Assembly (NCBI GenBank): GCA_021648375.1
Contig: JAKISW010000004.1
Coordinates: 43,683 to 107,682 of the forward strand
Length of the DNA: 64,000 nucleotides
Direction of reading: 5' to 3'
Source of the DNA: Devosiaceae bacterium
GTDB lineage: Bacteria; Pseudomonadota; Alphaproteobacteria; Rhizobiales; Devosiaceae
Under the pieces are notes generated by a model. The model saw nothing but the letters and a program-made list of their open reading frames with translations. It was not told the origin of the DNA and did not search any database. Below, piece after piece: positions 1-8,107 of this stretch (its first letter is position 1; each line of letters opens with the position of its first letter). The position numbers and the translations under genes are program-made.

Positions 1-1
1 C

Positions 2-856
2 GATGCAAAATCATTCACTAGTTCACCCGCCAAAGCGGTAACTCTCTTTGGCATGTCCGGAGTCGGAAAAACCAGAATTTCTAACCTGCTGCGCAAAAAC
101 AACTGGTTTCACTATTCCATAGATTATCGCATTGGCACCCGTTATATGGGTGAATTTATAACCGATAATCTTAAACGGGAGGCCATGAAGGTTGAGTTTT
201 TAAGCACATTATTACGTTCTGATTCAATCGACATTTCCACCAATTTACGCTTTGAAAATCTTGAGCCGCTGTCCACCTATCTTGGCGCTCCCGGCGATAC
301 GAAAAAGGGTGGTCTATCCCTGAAAGAATATCAAAAACGTCAGGAACAACACCGAATTGCAGAAATAGCTGCCCTTAAAGATGTGCCACACTTTATTGAA
401 CGGGCAAAAAATCTTTATGGCTATGAAAATTTCATCGCTGATACTGGCGGCTCAATGATTGAGGTGGTAACGCCTGACGACCATGATCCGGTTATCAAAG
501 CACTGACATCCTCAACTATGATGCTTTATATCAGGGGAACAGATGCTGACACCGATGCCCTAATTGAGCGCTATAAAAACGCACCAAAGCCCATGTATTA
601 CCGCCCCGCCTTGCTGGTGGAAAAATGGGCCCAGTTCAAAAATCTCAACCAAATCGAAAATGATAATGAGGTCGATCCCGTAAATTTTGCTGTTTGGGGA
701 TTTGAAGAAATTCTGAACGATCGCTTGCCCAGATATCAGGCCCTTGCCAACCGGTTTGGTTATACGATTGACGCCAGCGACCTTCGCACTGTTCGCGATA
801 CCAATGATTTTGAACAACTCATGTGCAAGGCGATAGAAAGCCGCGCCAAAACCTGA
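2..856 (+). CDS. P-loop NTPase of unknown role (5' end outside window)
   Basis: The reading frame is open to the left edge, so the true start lies outside. An internal ATG at 53 would cut the Walker A motif; the full motif GMSGVGKT is read only if the frame continues upstream (first Gly codon at 50-52), which argues that this ATG is not the start. The rest contains no other motif I recognise. A conserved-looking stretch FIADTGGSMIEVV near the middle may hold a Walker B-like aspartate. It ends about 110 bases before metA on the same strand. Annotated relatives in alphaproteobacteria are, as far as I recall, simply called ATPases. I cannot assign a substrate or pathway; a nucleotide-binding or kinase-like role is the most that the motif supports. 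Confidence 0.7.
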   Translation, partial: DAKSFTSSPAKAVTLFGMSGVGKTRISNLLRKNNWFHYSIDYRIGTRYMGEFITDNLKREAMKVEFLSTLLRSDSIDISTNLRFENLEPLSTYLGAPGDTKKGGLSLKEYQKRQEQHRIAEIAALKDVPHFIERAKNLYGYENFIADTGGSMIEVVTPDDHDPVIKALTSSTMMLYIRGTDADTDALIERYKNAPKPMYYRPALLVEKWAQFKNLNQIENDNEVDPVNFAVWGFEEILNDRLPRYQALANRFGYTIDASDLRTVRDTNDFEQLMCKAIESRAKT

Positions 857-914
857 GATAATCTCAAGAAATGCGCTATATAAATCTATCGCCGAAACCA
901 AAAACCGTTCGCTC

Positions 915-928
915 GGGGTCAGGACCCT
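915..928. repeat. short dispersed GGGTCAGGACC motif, copy 1
   Basis: GGGGTCAGGACCCT lies in the leader of metA. It contains the palindrome GGGTC-AG-GACCC. Close relatives occur in five other places at gene ends or between genes (20346, 34207, 53881, 54991 and 55268). Function unknown. Confidence 0.5.
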
Positions 929-964
929 GGACAGTTTTAGTTCTAAAAGTATCAGGACAATAAA

Positions 965-1891
965 ATGCCCATACGCATTCCCAATGATCTGCCTGCCAAA
1001 AAAATCCTACTCGATGAGGGCATCGCGGTTATGGATTCCACCCGCGCCCAGCGTCAGGATATTCGCCCCCTCCAAATCGGCCTGCTCAACCTGATGCCCA
1101 ATAAACAACGAACAGAAACCCAGTTCGCCCGCTTAATTGGCTCAACACCGTTGCAGATTGATTTAACGCTGGTACGAATTTCTGACCATGCCTCAAAAAA
1201 CACATCCGAAGAATATCTAAAAAGCTTTTATCAGCGCTGGGAGGATATGCGGGCGCAGAAATTTGACGGTTTTATCATTACCGGCGCACCAATTGCCCAC
1301 CTGCCATTTGAAGAAGTGCGCTATTGGCCTGAAATGGTTGAAATTATGGACTGGACCCAAACTAATGTGCATTCATCCATGTTCATCTGCTGGGGCGCGC
1401 AGGCGGCTTTACATCATTTTCACCAGATAAAGCGAAAAAAGCGTGCGAAAAAAGCCGTCGGAGTTTTCAGACATCAGGTTTGTTCTAAAAACTCACCATA
1501 TTTACACGGGTTTTCTGATGATCTAGCCATTCCTGTTTCCCGCTCCAACGATATCGATGTCAGCTCCCTGCCAAAAAACAGCGGACTAAAAATCCTAATT
1601 GACAGTGACGAAGTGGGTTTGTGCATGCTTGACGATCCAGATCACCGCGCCTTGCACATGCTCAACCATCTCGAATATGATAATAAATCCCTTGGCGATG
1701 AATTTGAACGCGATAAAAATGCGGGGCTTAACCCTGAACAACCGCTTTTTTATTACCCGGATGACAATTCTGATAACGAGCCGCAAAACCGCTGGCGCAG
1801 CCATGGTTTTTTGCTGTTTCAAAATTGGATCAATCAGATTTATCAAACCACCCCATTTGATTTGAGCAAAGTCAACGCCACAAAAAGTTGA
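965..1891 (+). CDS. metA: homoserine O-acyltransferase MetA
   Basis: The 308-residue product aligns along its whole length with MetA, which acylates homoserine in the first committed step of methionine synthesis in the cytoplasm. The catalytic cysteine is at residue 142 (FICWGAQAALHHF), and His235 and Glu237 (NHLEYD) fall at exactly the E. coli positions. The start MPIRIPNDLP matches the family start, and AGGA lies about ten bases upstream. Residue 111, which decides between succinyl-CoA (Gly in E. coli) and acetyl-CoA (Glu in Bacillus cereus), is alanine here, so the acyl donor is uncertain, although a small residue leans towards succinyl-CoA. No SAM riboswitch is recognisable in the 108-base leader. 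The gene stands alone, followed by a 144-base gap before ycjX. Confidence 0.97.
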   Translation: MPIRIPNDLPAKKILLDEGIAVMDSTRAQRQDIRPLQIGLLNLMPNKQRTETQFARLIGSTPLQIDLTLVRISDHASKNTSEEYLKSFYQRWEDMRAQKFDGFIITGAPIAHLPFEEVRYWPEMVEIMDWTQTNVHSSMFICWGAQAALHHFHQIKRKKRAKKAVGVFRHQVCSKNSPYLHGFSDDLAIPVSRSNDIDVSSLPKNSGLKILIDSDEVGLCMLDDPDHRALHMLNHLEYDNKSLGDEFERDKNAGLNPEQPLFYYPDDNSDNEPQNRWRSHGFLLFQNWINQIYQTTPFDLSKVNATKS

Positions 1892-2035
1892 ATCAGTCTA
1901 TCAGACGGTTATTACAAGCGATTGAAAATGCTTGCATAAACCTTACGCAGAATTAAAGAAGCTTGCAAAATACCCTCAAGCACCTACCTTGAAACGACAA
2001 CAAGCAAAAAACAGCAAAAATTTTGATCGGATAAA

Positions 2036-3493
2036 ATGTCTAGGGTCGGTACTGGAATTGTTGATGAACTGGCCATCGCCCTGACAAATATGGGCAATGC
2101 GGCGACCAGCACATTTACCCCAACCTTAAGGCTTGGAGTAACCGGGCTATCCCGATCGGGAAAAACCATATTCATCACATCATTGGTCAAAAACCTGCTG
2201 GATGGAGAAAATCTGAACCAGTTTTCTCCCCTGTCACAGGGTCGCTTTATCGGCGCTCAGCTAAGCGAACATCCCAATAAAGCCATTCCCCGTTTTGCCT
2301 ATGAAGAACATCTGGCGGCCCTGACCGCAAAAAATCCATTCTGGCCAGCTTCGACCAGTAATATTTCTCAGCTACGCCTGACCCTGAAATTTCGCTCCAA
2401 CAACTGGCTATCGGGAATGGGCGGCCCCAGTGTCCTCAACCTTGATATTGTTGATTATCCCGGCGAATGGCTGCTTGATCTTCCCCTGCTTTCCCTAAGC
2501 TATGCCCAATGGTCTGAGCAGGCTCTTGATCGCTGCAAATCAACCAAAACCACAACTCCTACCAAGGCGTTTCTTGCAGCCTCACAAGCACTGAACAAAG
2601 AGCAGGAGGCATCAGAACCATTGGCGCAAAACCTCGCCAATCTATTTACCGATCATTTGCAAAATGCCCGCACCACCGGCACCGCTTTGTCCACCCTGCC
2701 TCCGGGACGGTTTTTGCTGCCCGGTGATATGAAAAACTCACCAGCCCTCACATTTGCGCCTTTGCCAAAAGAGCTGGAAAATCACAGGAATGACAGTCTT
2801 TATGCGCTGATGAGGCGGCGTTATGAGGCCTATAAATCAATCATCGTTCGTCCATTTTTTCGCGATCATTTTGCTTCCCTCGACCGCCAGATTGTTCTGG
2901 TTGATGCTCTAAGGGCGCTAAATGCCGGTCCAAATGCCGTAAGCGACCTTCAAGAAGCCCTGAATTCAGTGCTTGCCTGTTTCAGACAAGGCTCAAATAA
3001 CCCCCTGAACTGGGTCTTTGCCAAAAAGATCGACCGCATCCTGTTTGCCGCCACCAAAGCCGACCATGTGCACCACACTTCCCACAAGCGGTTGCAAAAC
3101 ATCATTGAAATATTGGTGGCGAGAGCGGCAAAATCGGCCCGTTTTTCTGGCGCAGAAACAAAAACCATGGCCATTGCCGCCATTCGCGCCACCAAAGAGG
3201 GCACAATAAAAGATAAGGATGGTGAACTTGATTGCCTGATTGGTACTCCAGAAAAGGGTGAGATGCTGGACAAAATCACCTATGACGGCAAAACCGAAAT
3301 CGCCCTGTTTCCCGGTGACTTGCCAAAAGATCCTCAGGCAATATTTCAACCCTCATTACAACCAGGATCGCTCAACTTCATGCGCTTTGCCCCGCCGGAA
3401 GAGCTTGGATCATCTGCGCAAAAAAATACTGGACTGCCCCATATTCGCCTCGGCAAGGCCCTTGATTACCTGCTGGGAGACTGGATGAAATGA
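2036..3493 (+). CDS. ycjX: YcjX-family GTPase-like protein (DUF463)
   Basis: The 485-residue protein has a P-loop GLSRSGKT at about residues 37-44 and a likely Walker B segment LNLDIVDYPGEW near residue 140, both features of the YcjX/DUF463 family of P-loop NTPases. YcjX is linked to stress and phage-shock-type envelope responses, but its biochemical role is not settled. Its last codons overlap the next gene by four bases (ATGA at 3490-3493), so the two are probably translationally coupled. YcjX next to YcjF is a well-known pair, which strengthens both calls. The start at 2036 has only a weak ribosome binding site; no better start is evident. Confidence 0.93.
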   Translation: MSRVGTGIVDELAIALTNMGNAATSTFTPTLRLGVTGLSRSGKTIFITSLVKNLLDGENLNQFSPLSQGRFIGAQLSEHPNKAIPRFAYEEHLAALTAKNPFWPASTSNISQLRLTLKFRSNNWLSGMGGPSVLNLDIVDYPGEWLLDLPLLSLSYAQWSEQALDRCKSTKTTTPTKAFLAASQALNKEQEASEPLAQNLANLFTDHLQNARTTGTALSTLPPGRFLLPGDMKNSPALTFAPLPKELENHRNDSLYALMRRRYEAYKSIIVRPFFRDHFASLDRQIVLVDALRALNAGPNAVSDLQEALNSVLACFRQGSNNPLNWVFAKKIDRILFAATKADHVHHTSHKRLQNIIEILVARAAKSARFSGAETKTMAIAAIRATKEGTIKDKDGELDCLIGTPEKGEMLDKITYDGKTEIALFPGDLPKDPQAIFQPSLQPGSLNFMRFAPPEELGSSAQKNTGLPHIRLGKALDYLLGDWMK

Positions 3494-4554
3494 GAAAGCC
3501 AACAGCCCAGACAATAAAGAAAAAAAAACCAAGTCCAAAAGCAACAATCAACCAAGACTCAAGTGGTAAATCAGCGCCAGCACGCGAACCAAAAGCCTTT
3601 GCACCCCAAATGGCAGAAATTGAAATTGTGCCGCAAAATAATCATTTTCAGGACGAGTTTAGCGATTCCAGACAAGAAGAAGCTTTCCCCAAAAAAAGCA
3701 AATCATCCCCCTCAGGCTGGATAATAAAACTAAGTCTGGCCGCCGCTTCGGTTTTAATCGCTCTTGGCCTTTCCTTGATGGCAGACCGGCTGATTGGCGA
3801 TCTGTTTGCCCGCTATGAATGGCTGGGCTGGGTTGGAACCGGCGCTGTGGCCATATTGGTATTAGGCATTGTGGTTTTAACAATCCGGGAGCTTGCCGCC
3901 CTTAGGTCTTTAAAAAATCTTGACGGCTTGCGCCTTGAGGCCAAGCAAGCGCTTATCTCTGACCTGCCAAAACCGGGTAAAGCCGTTATTGCCCGCCTCA
4001 ACCGCCTTTATGGCACCAGAGCTGATCTGGCTCGGGCAAATCAACTTCTCGGCAATGATCTTAACGGACTACTTGATGGCTCCGACATGATTGCAACCGC
4101 CGAGCGCCACTTAATGACACCACTTGATGAAAGGGCAAAAGCACTAACGGCAGCCGCTGCCCGCCGGGTGGCAATTGTTAGCGCCATTTCTCCGCGCGCC
4201 ATTGTTGATCTGGCTTTTGTTGCCTATGAATCCTTAAAACTTGCCCGCGCCATCGCCACCCTTTATGGGGCAAGACCGGGATTTTTCGGATCATGGCGGT
4301 TGGCCGGAGCAATTTTGAGCCATCTTGCGGTCACCGGCGGTGTTGCTCTTGGTGATAGCGTCATTCAACAAATGCTTGGCCATGGATTGGCGGCAAAACT
4401 CTCGGCCCGGCTTGGTGAGGGGCTGGTCAACGGGTTAATGAGCGTTCGGGTTGGTGTCGCTGCCATAAAAACCACCCGCCCTCTGCCCTTTGATCAGCTA
4501 AAACAACCAAAGGTCATGGATTTCATGAGTGATTTAGCCAAATTCTCTAAATAG
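3490..4554 (+). CDS. ycjF: YcjF-family inner-membrane protein (TIGR01620/DUF697)
   Basis: The 354-residue protein begins with about 75 polar residues rich in Lys, Pro and Ser, followed by two clear membrane helices at about residues 76-97 and 111-132. A long cytoplasmic region follows, with the DUF697-like stretch SAISPRAIVDLAFVAYESLK and a weaker hydrophobic segment near residues 275-295. This matches YcjF, the usual partner of YcjX. Its ATG overlaps the ycjX stop codon as ATGA. It converges on the next gene: its TAG at 4552-4554 abuts the opposing stop codon with no spacer, so no separate terminator fits between them. Confidence 0.92.
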   Translation: MRKPTAQTIKKKKPSPKATINQDSSGKSAPAREPKAFAPQMAEIEIVPQNNHFQDEFSDSRQEEAFPKKSKSSPSGWIIKLSLAAASVLIALGLSLMADRLIGDLFARYEWLGWVGTGAVAILVLGIVVLTIRELAALRSLKNLDGLRLEAKQALISDLPKPGKAVIARLNRLYGTRADLARANQLLGNDLNGLLDGSDMIATAERHLMTPLDERAKALTAAAARRVAIVSAISPRAIVDLAFVAYESLKLARAIATLYGARPGFFGSWRLAGAILSHLAVTGGVALGDSVIQQMLGHGLAAKLSARLGEGLVNGLMSVRVGVAAIKTTRPLPFDQLKQPKVMDFMSDLAKFSK

Positions 4555-5346
4555 CTAAGTCTCTTTTTTTTCAACGTAATGGCCATAAAAACTGCTTACG
4601 AGCGTTAAGCTAACCAATACCAAAAACCACGAGACAACTGCAAATACGCTAAAAACTATCAAGGAAACAAAGTTAGCTCCCCACCAGCTAAAGATTTGCA
4701 ACCCATCAAACAACACTTCCAGAATTTGATTTGCCACCACCAGACAACTCACACTGGATAAAATCACCAGGTGAAATTTTTGCGACATTTTCCACGCCTG
4801 CCAAATTGCCACTCTTTCAACGCCTACAGCAATTGCCGGTAAAATAATAGCAGCCCGCAACGCCAGATATAGATACATAATATTCAACAGCACCCTGTAC
4901 AGGATCAATAAAAAAATAGAAATTGAACCTGTTTCGAGAAGCGCCGGTATTATAAATATTGAGTTTAGAACTAGAATTGGTGTAACTATTATCAGCAACA
5001 ATACGCAAATCACGGTCAACAAAAATACGTACTGAAAAAACATTGTATTCATCCAGCCGCCAAAAATTCTTGTAGGTTTTTCTTGCCGCAAAACAAAACG
5101 ATACCAGCGAATAGAAATTATACTGCCCACAACCAGCAAAAAGGCAATGTTTAGCAAGTTTATAGCCATACCTAGCGGGGAGAAAAACGATTCGTTGGGG
5201 TAAACCATAGAAAAAATTGCTACGCTGGAATAAAATACCATCATCCAGACAATCCACCATAGAATACTAATATATGCGGCAGTCTTCAGGTTTTTGAACA
5301 CCAAAACCACAGATTGCCAAAAAAATCCAACGCCACTTAAAATCAC
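4555..5346 (-). CDS. multi-pass membrane protein of unknown function
   Basis: The 263-residue product is strongly hydrophobic, with about six predicted membrane spans, for example around residues 22-48, 56-78, 102-130, 137-170, 195-215 and 228-252. I do not recognise the family. The start is GTG at 5346, supported by GGAG about eight bases upstream. A positively charged N-terminal segment and the Lys/Glu-rich tail YVEKKET suggest both ends face the cytoplasm. It lies downstream of the ferredoxin-NADP reductase on the same strand, 113 bases away, and converges on ycjF. Its amphipathic loops resemble uncharacterised glycerophosphoryl-type membrane proteins, but that is only an impression. Confidence 0.7.
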   Translation of the reverse strand: MILSGVGFFWQSVVLVFKNLKTAAYISILWWIVWMMVFYSSVAIFSMVYPNESFFSPLGMAINLLNIAFLLVVGSIISIRWYRFVLRQEKPTRIFGGWMNTMFFQYVFLLTVICVLLLIIVTPILVLNSIFIIPALLETGSISIFLLILYRVLLNIMYLYLALRAAIILPAIAVGVERVAIWQAWKMSQKFHLVILSSVSCLVVANQILEVLFDGLQIFSWWGANFVSLIVFSVFAVVSWFLVLVSLTLVSSFYGHYVEKKET

Positions 5347-5459
5347 AACTCAGCTCCATTTTATTCATGCTGGCAACCCAGCCGAATGTGGCTGACTGCC
5401 CGGCAAAAGCAGCAAAAGTATGTAATGCCCGTTTGAGGGAGCGGCTTGGAGGGTGCTTT

Positions 5460-6500
5460 TTATTTAACACCCAGCTTCTTTTGCAGCTTTGTGGAAGAGG
5501 TCGTATATTGAAATATAATGCGCTCATCCGGGGCGATGATTTTTTTCGCCGCCTGAGACATCAACGCTGCTTCATGAAAGCCGGAAAGGATCAGTTTAAG
5601 CTTGCCCGGATAATGATTGATATCACCAATGGCAAATATTCCCGGCACTGAGCTTTCAAACTTTTCAGTATCCACTGAAATAAGATTGTCGTTAAGTTCC
5701 AAGCCCCAGTCTGCCACTGGACCAAGCTTCATAGTCAGCCCGAAAAACGGCAACAAGCGGGTTACGGGAATATTTATCTCTTCCTCAGAGGTTTTTATGC
5801 TCATTGAGGTAAGATTAGCACCTTCACCGCTCAATTCACCAATCTGGCCCAAAATCAGCTGCATTTTGCCCTGATCAACAAGCGCCTTCATTTTGCCGAC
5901 GCTGGCCGGAGCAGCGCGGAAATTATCGCGCCGATGCACAAGGGTCATGGAGCGGACAATTGGCTGCAAACTCAGCACCCAGTCCAGCGCACTATCACCA
6001 CCACCAACAATCACCACATCATGATCGGCAAACTCTTCCATGCGCCGCACCGCATAAAACACTGAACTACCCTCAAAAACCTCGATATCTGCCACAGGCG
6101 GGCGTTTGGGCTGAAATGAGCCACCCCCGGCAGCAATAACAACTATCCTGCACTTAAAAACCTGCCCCTCGTCATCCGTGACCAGAAAATCACCATCTTC
6201 GGTTTTTTCAATATTTTCGATCATGCGCGAAAAATGAAATTGCGGGTCAAACGGCTCGATCTGCTTCATCAGATTATCCGTTAATTCCTGCCCGGAAATT
6301 ACCGGAAAACCCGGAATGTCATAAATCGGTTTTTGCGGATAAAGCTCTGCGCACTGCCCGCCAGGCCGATCCAGAATATCTATCAAATGGCATTTCAGGT
6401 CCAAAAGACCCAGCTCAAACACCGCAAAAAGACCAATCGGTCCGGCTCCGATTATAACCACATCAGTCTGAATTTCTGGATTAGACAATTTATTTTCCAC
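5460..6500 (-). CDS. ferredoxin-NADP reductase, thioredoxin-reductase-like type
   Basis: This 346-residue flavoprotein moves electrons between NADPH and ferredoxin in the cytoplasm. It has an N-terminal FAD-binding GAGPIG motif (about residues 18-23), the signature PGGQCAELYPQK, an NADP-binding VGGGDSALDW near residue 165, and the C-terminal FAD contact GDINHYPGKLKLI followed by FQYTTSS. It lacks the CxxC active site of true thioredoxin reductases, which places it in the TrxR-like ferredoxin reductase family (Bacillus YumC type). A 2Fe-2S ferredoxin gene lies 152 bases upstream on the same strand, a plausible redox partner. Confidence 0.93.
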   Translation of the reverse strand: MENKLSNPEIQTDVVIIGAGPIGLFAVFELGLLDLKCHLIDILDRPGGQCAELYPQKPIYDIPGFPVISGQELTDNLMKQIEPFDPQFHFSRMIENIEKTEDGDFLVTDDEGQVFKCRIVVIAAGGGSFQPKRPPVADIEVFEGSSVFYAVRRMEEFADHDVVIVGGGDSALDWVLSLQPIVRSMTLVHRRDNFRAAPASVGKMKALVDQGKMQLILGQIGELSGEGANLTSMSIKTSEEEINIPVTRLLPFFGLTMKLGPVADWGLELNDNLISVDTEKFESSVPGIFAIGDINHYPGKLKLILSGFHEAALMSQAAKKIIAPDERIIFQYTTSSTKLQKKLGVK

Positions 6501-6652
6501 TATCTGTTATTTTGAAGCCAGGGCGCAAGATCACAATTTCAATATTGCCCAAAACTTAACATCGCTTAAGCAGCAAACTCGTACACACAATAGTGGAATT
6601 TTTGCAAATCTTAAGAACAATGATTTCAAATTGCTAAGCTGAATTAGAAAAT

Positions 6653-6973
6653 TTAACCCTGCTGTTCGGGAATTTTAATAACCAGTCCATCAAAATCATC
6701 ATTGACCAATATCTGGCATGATAATCTGGAGCTTGGCTTCACCTCGAAGGCAAAGTCCAGCATATCCTCTTCCATATCCGAAGGTGCACCAACTTTTTCG
6801 CGCCATTTCTCGTCCACATAAACATGACAGGTTGCACATGTGCATGCTCCTCCGCATTCAGCAGTAATTCCGGGCACTGAGTTCTGGATTGCCGCCTCCA
6901 TGACACTGGTCCCGTTTTCCACATCGGTTTCATGAATAGTGCCATTGGCTTCAACGAAAGTGATTTTGGTCAT
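6653..6973 (-). CDS. 2Fe-2S ferredoxin, adrenodoxin type
   Basis: The 106-residue protein has cluster ligands Cys40, Cys46, Cys49 and Cys86 (AECGGACTCATCH and RLSCQI), the spacing of vertebrate- or adrenodoxin-type [2Fe-2S] ferredoxins such as bacterial FdxB. Such proteins serve P450s or iron-sulfur cluster assembly. Cys44 is an extra, non-ligand cysteine that is common in the family. It is encoded on the same strand as the ferredoxin-NADP reductase, 152 bases upstream of it, which suggests that the two form an electron-transfer pair. The start ATG at 6973 gives the usual N-terminus MTKITFVEANG. No isc or P450 gene is nearby. Confidence 0.95.
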   Translation of the reverse strand: MTKITFVEANGTIHETDVENGTSVMEAAIQNSVPGITAECGGACTCATCHVYVDEKWREKVGAPSDMEEDMLDFAFEVKPSSRLSCQILVNDDFDGLVIKIPEQQG

Positions 6974-7003
6974 AAATTTGCGCCTGCTGTATAAAATTGA
7001 ACT

Positions 7004-7107
7004 AGAGCGTTTTCAGGATAAGTGTATGCGGTTATCCGGTTCGAAAACGCGACAAAACAAAAACTTAGAGCCGTGTTTTGATTTTATCAAAACATAATAG
7101 GCTCTAA
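7004..7107 (+). repeat. RIME-like intergenic repeat, copy 1
   Basis: This stretch begins AGAGCGTTTTC and contains CGGTTATCCGGTTCGAAAAC followed by GCGACAAAACAAAAAC. It ends in a nested hairpin in which AGAGCC (7067-7072) pairs with GGCTCT (7100-7105) around TTTTGA/TCAAAA. The layout matches the Rhizobium intergenic mosaic elements. A second copy follows 97 bases later in the same orientation, and an inverted copy lies at 53828. Confidence 0.75.
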
Positions 7108-7203
7108 CCGCCATATAGCGACCCCTTGCCCCCCCTGCAATAGCAAACAGATTTTTGGGGGAGGGATTTGCCATACCGGCACTTACAAACAGGTGAATTT
7201 ACC

Positions 7204-7310
7204 AGAGCGTTACAAAAAAAACGGGGACCGGTTTTTTGGTTCAGGAACGCGACAAAATAAGGAGTTGAGCATAGGTTCCGATCAAAATCAGAATCAGCAA
7301 ATGCTCAATA
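7204..7310 (+). repeat. RIME-like intergenic repeat, copy 2
   Basis: A diverged second copy runs AGAGCGTTAC, then GGGGACCGGTTTTTTGGTTC, then AGGAACGCGACAAAATAAGG, and ends ATGCTCAATA. It shares the outer AGAGCG, the central CCGGTT and ACGCGACAAAA, and the closing GCTC block with copy 1. The 97 bases between the two copies hold no gene I can support. Copy 2 ends seven bases before the stop codon of the Hpt gene, so it forms that gene's 3' flank. Together the two copies explain the 344-base gap 6974-7317. Confidence 0.65.
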
Positions 7311-7317
7311 ATAAAAC

Positions 7318-7701
7318 CTACTCGTCCAGTATTTCCGCGATAAAATGGCGCACCTCTTCAACCGCCATTCTCAGGTCAGCCAGACATTCGTGACTTAGTT
7401 TTCCGGCAAGTTTTGTTTCCAATTCGGCAGCTTTAGCCAGAATAGCAACATTATTTGCTCCAACTCCGGCAGAGGCCCCCTTAAGAGCGTGCAGATTCAA
7501 CATAGTCTCGTCAAAATCCATGCTTTGGCGAATTTTGCTCATATAAGTCGTCACCATCTGATCAAACATACGCAAAATTTCTGCTTCCAGCCCTGCATCT
7601 CCCAGGGACTGTCGCGACAGATGCACTAGATCAATAGGTCGGGAGGCGTAAATTTTCCCGCTAACTTCTTCCAGTTGCGTAATTTTTTCCAGAGCGGCCA
7701 T
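7318..7701 (-). CDS. orphan histidine phosphotransfer (Hpt) domain protein
   Basis: The 127-residue protein is a single four-helix Hpt domain. The phosphorylation site is His71 in NLHALKGASAGVGA, the standard HxxKG motif. No kinase or receiver domain is attached, and no histidine kinase lies next to it, so it must take phosphate from a kinase encoded elsewhere. It is transcribed away from the giant GPR/RgsE-like gene, and the two share the upstream region 7702-8107. That arrangement suggests, but does not prove, a link between a phosphorelay and polar growth. TCTCCGTT upstream reads AACGGAGATAAAAATG on the coding strand, a good ribosome binding site for the ATG at 7701. Confidence 0.9.
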   Translation of the reverse strand: MAALEKITQLEEVSGKIYASRPIDLVHLSRQSLGDAGLEAEILRMFDQMVTTYMSKIRQSMDFDETMLNLHALKGASAGVGANNVAILAKAAELETKLAGKLSHECLADLRMAVEEVRHFIAEILDE

Positions 7702-8107
7702 TTTTATCTCCGTTATATAAGAATTATGCTGGCGGCCGGCATACTGATTTTACCGGGCATGATAGCTTAATCACCAAATTAGAGTGCACGCTCAAAGTGA
7801 ACATCCTATTAATCACCAGATTCCGGCTGATTTCGGTGAAAAACTCACAAATTTGAAAAAGCCCGTTAACTCTTTTTTAATTTAATTTTCAGATTGCACA
7901 TTTCCTGATATAAGAAGGAGGTTACCGGCGCGCGGCGGCGCAGGTTTGTGAAGCTTCTGACATTCATTTTTATGGATGGATTCAGTGAATCACATATTTT
8001 GGGGGCCGTATTTTCGACTCCTGGTCGCTGTGCTAAAGTTGGCGTTTTGTGGCAAACGGATTCTCGATTTATTTTTGAGAATCAATGTTTTAAGAGTTGT
8101 AAAGAGT
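7702..8107. other. divergent control region between hpt and the GPR-like gene
   Basis: These 406 bases lie between two divergent genes and should carry both promoters. A strong Shine-Dalgarno sequence, AAGGAGG at 7915-7921, has no start codon at a normal distance; a GTG at 7948 opens a short frame that looks random. It is followed by the GC-rich CCGGCGCGCGGCGGCGCAGG. The frame of the GPR-like gene remains open back to 7976, but the 44 residues added there look non-coding. Confidence 0.5.

Noticed and set aside
857..964. SAM-II riboswitch before metA
   Set aside because: This riboswitch is common before metA in alphaproteobacteria, but its conserved GATTTG-like and TGCTAAA-type segments are not found in this leader; only the dispersed GGGTCAGGACC motif is seen.
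7976..8107. upstream start for the GPR-like protein at 7976
   Set aside because: The added 44 residues are Phe/Leu/Cys-rich and unlike the polar family N-terminus; the Met at 8108 starts MAKKNESANN and leaves both membrane helices intact.
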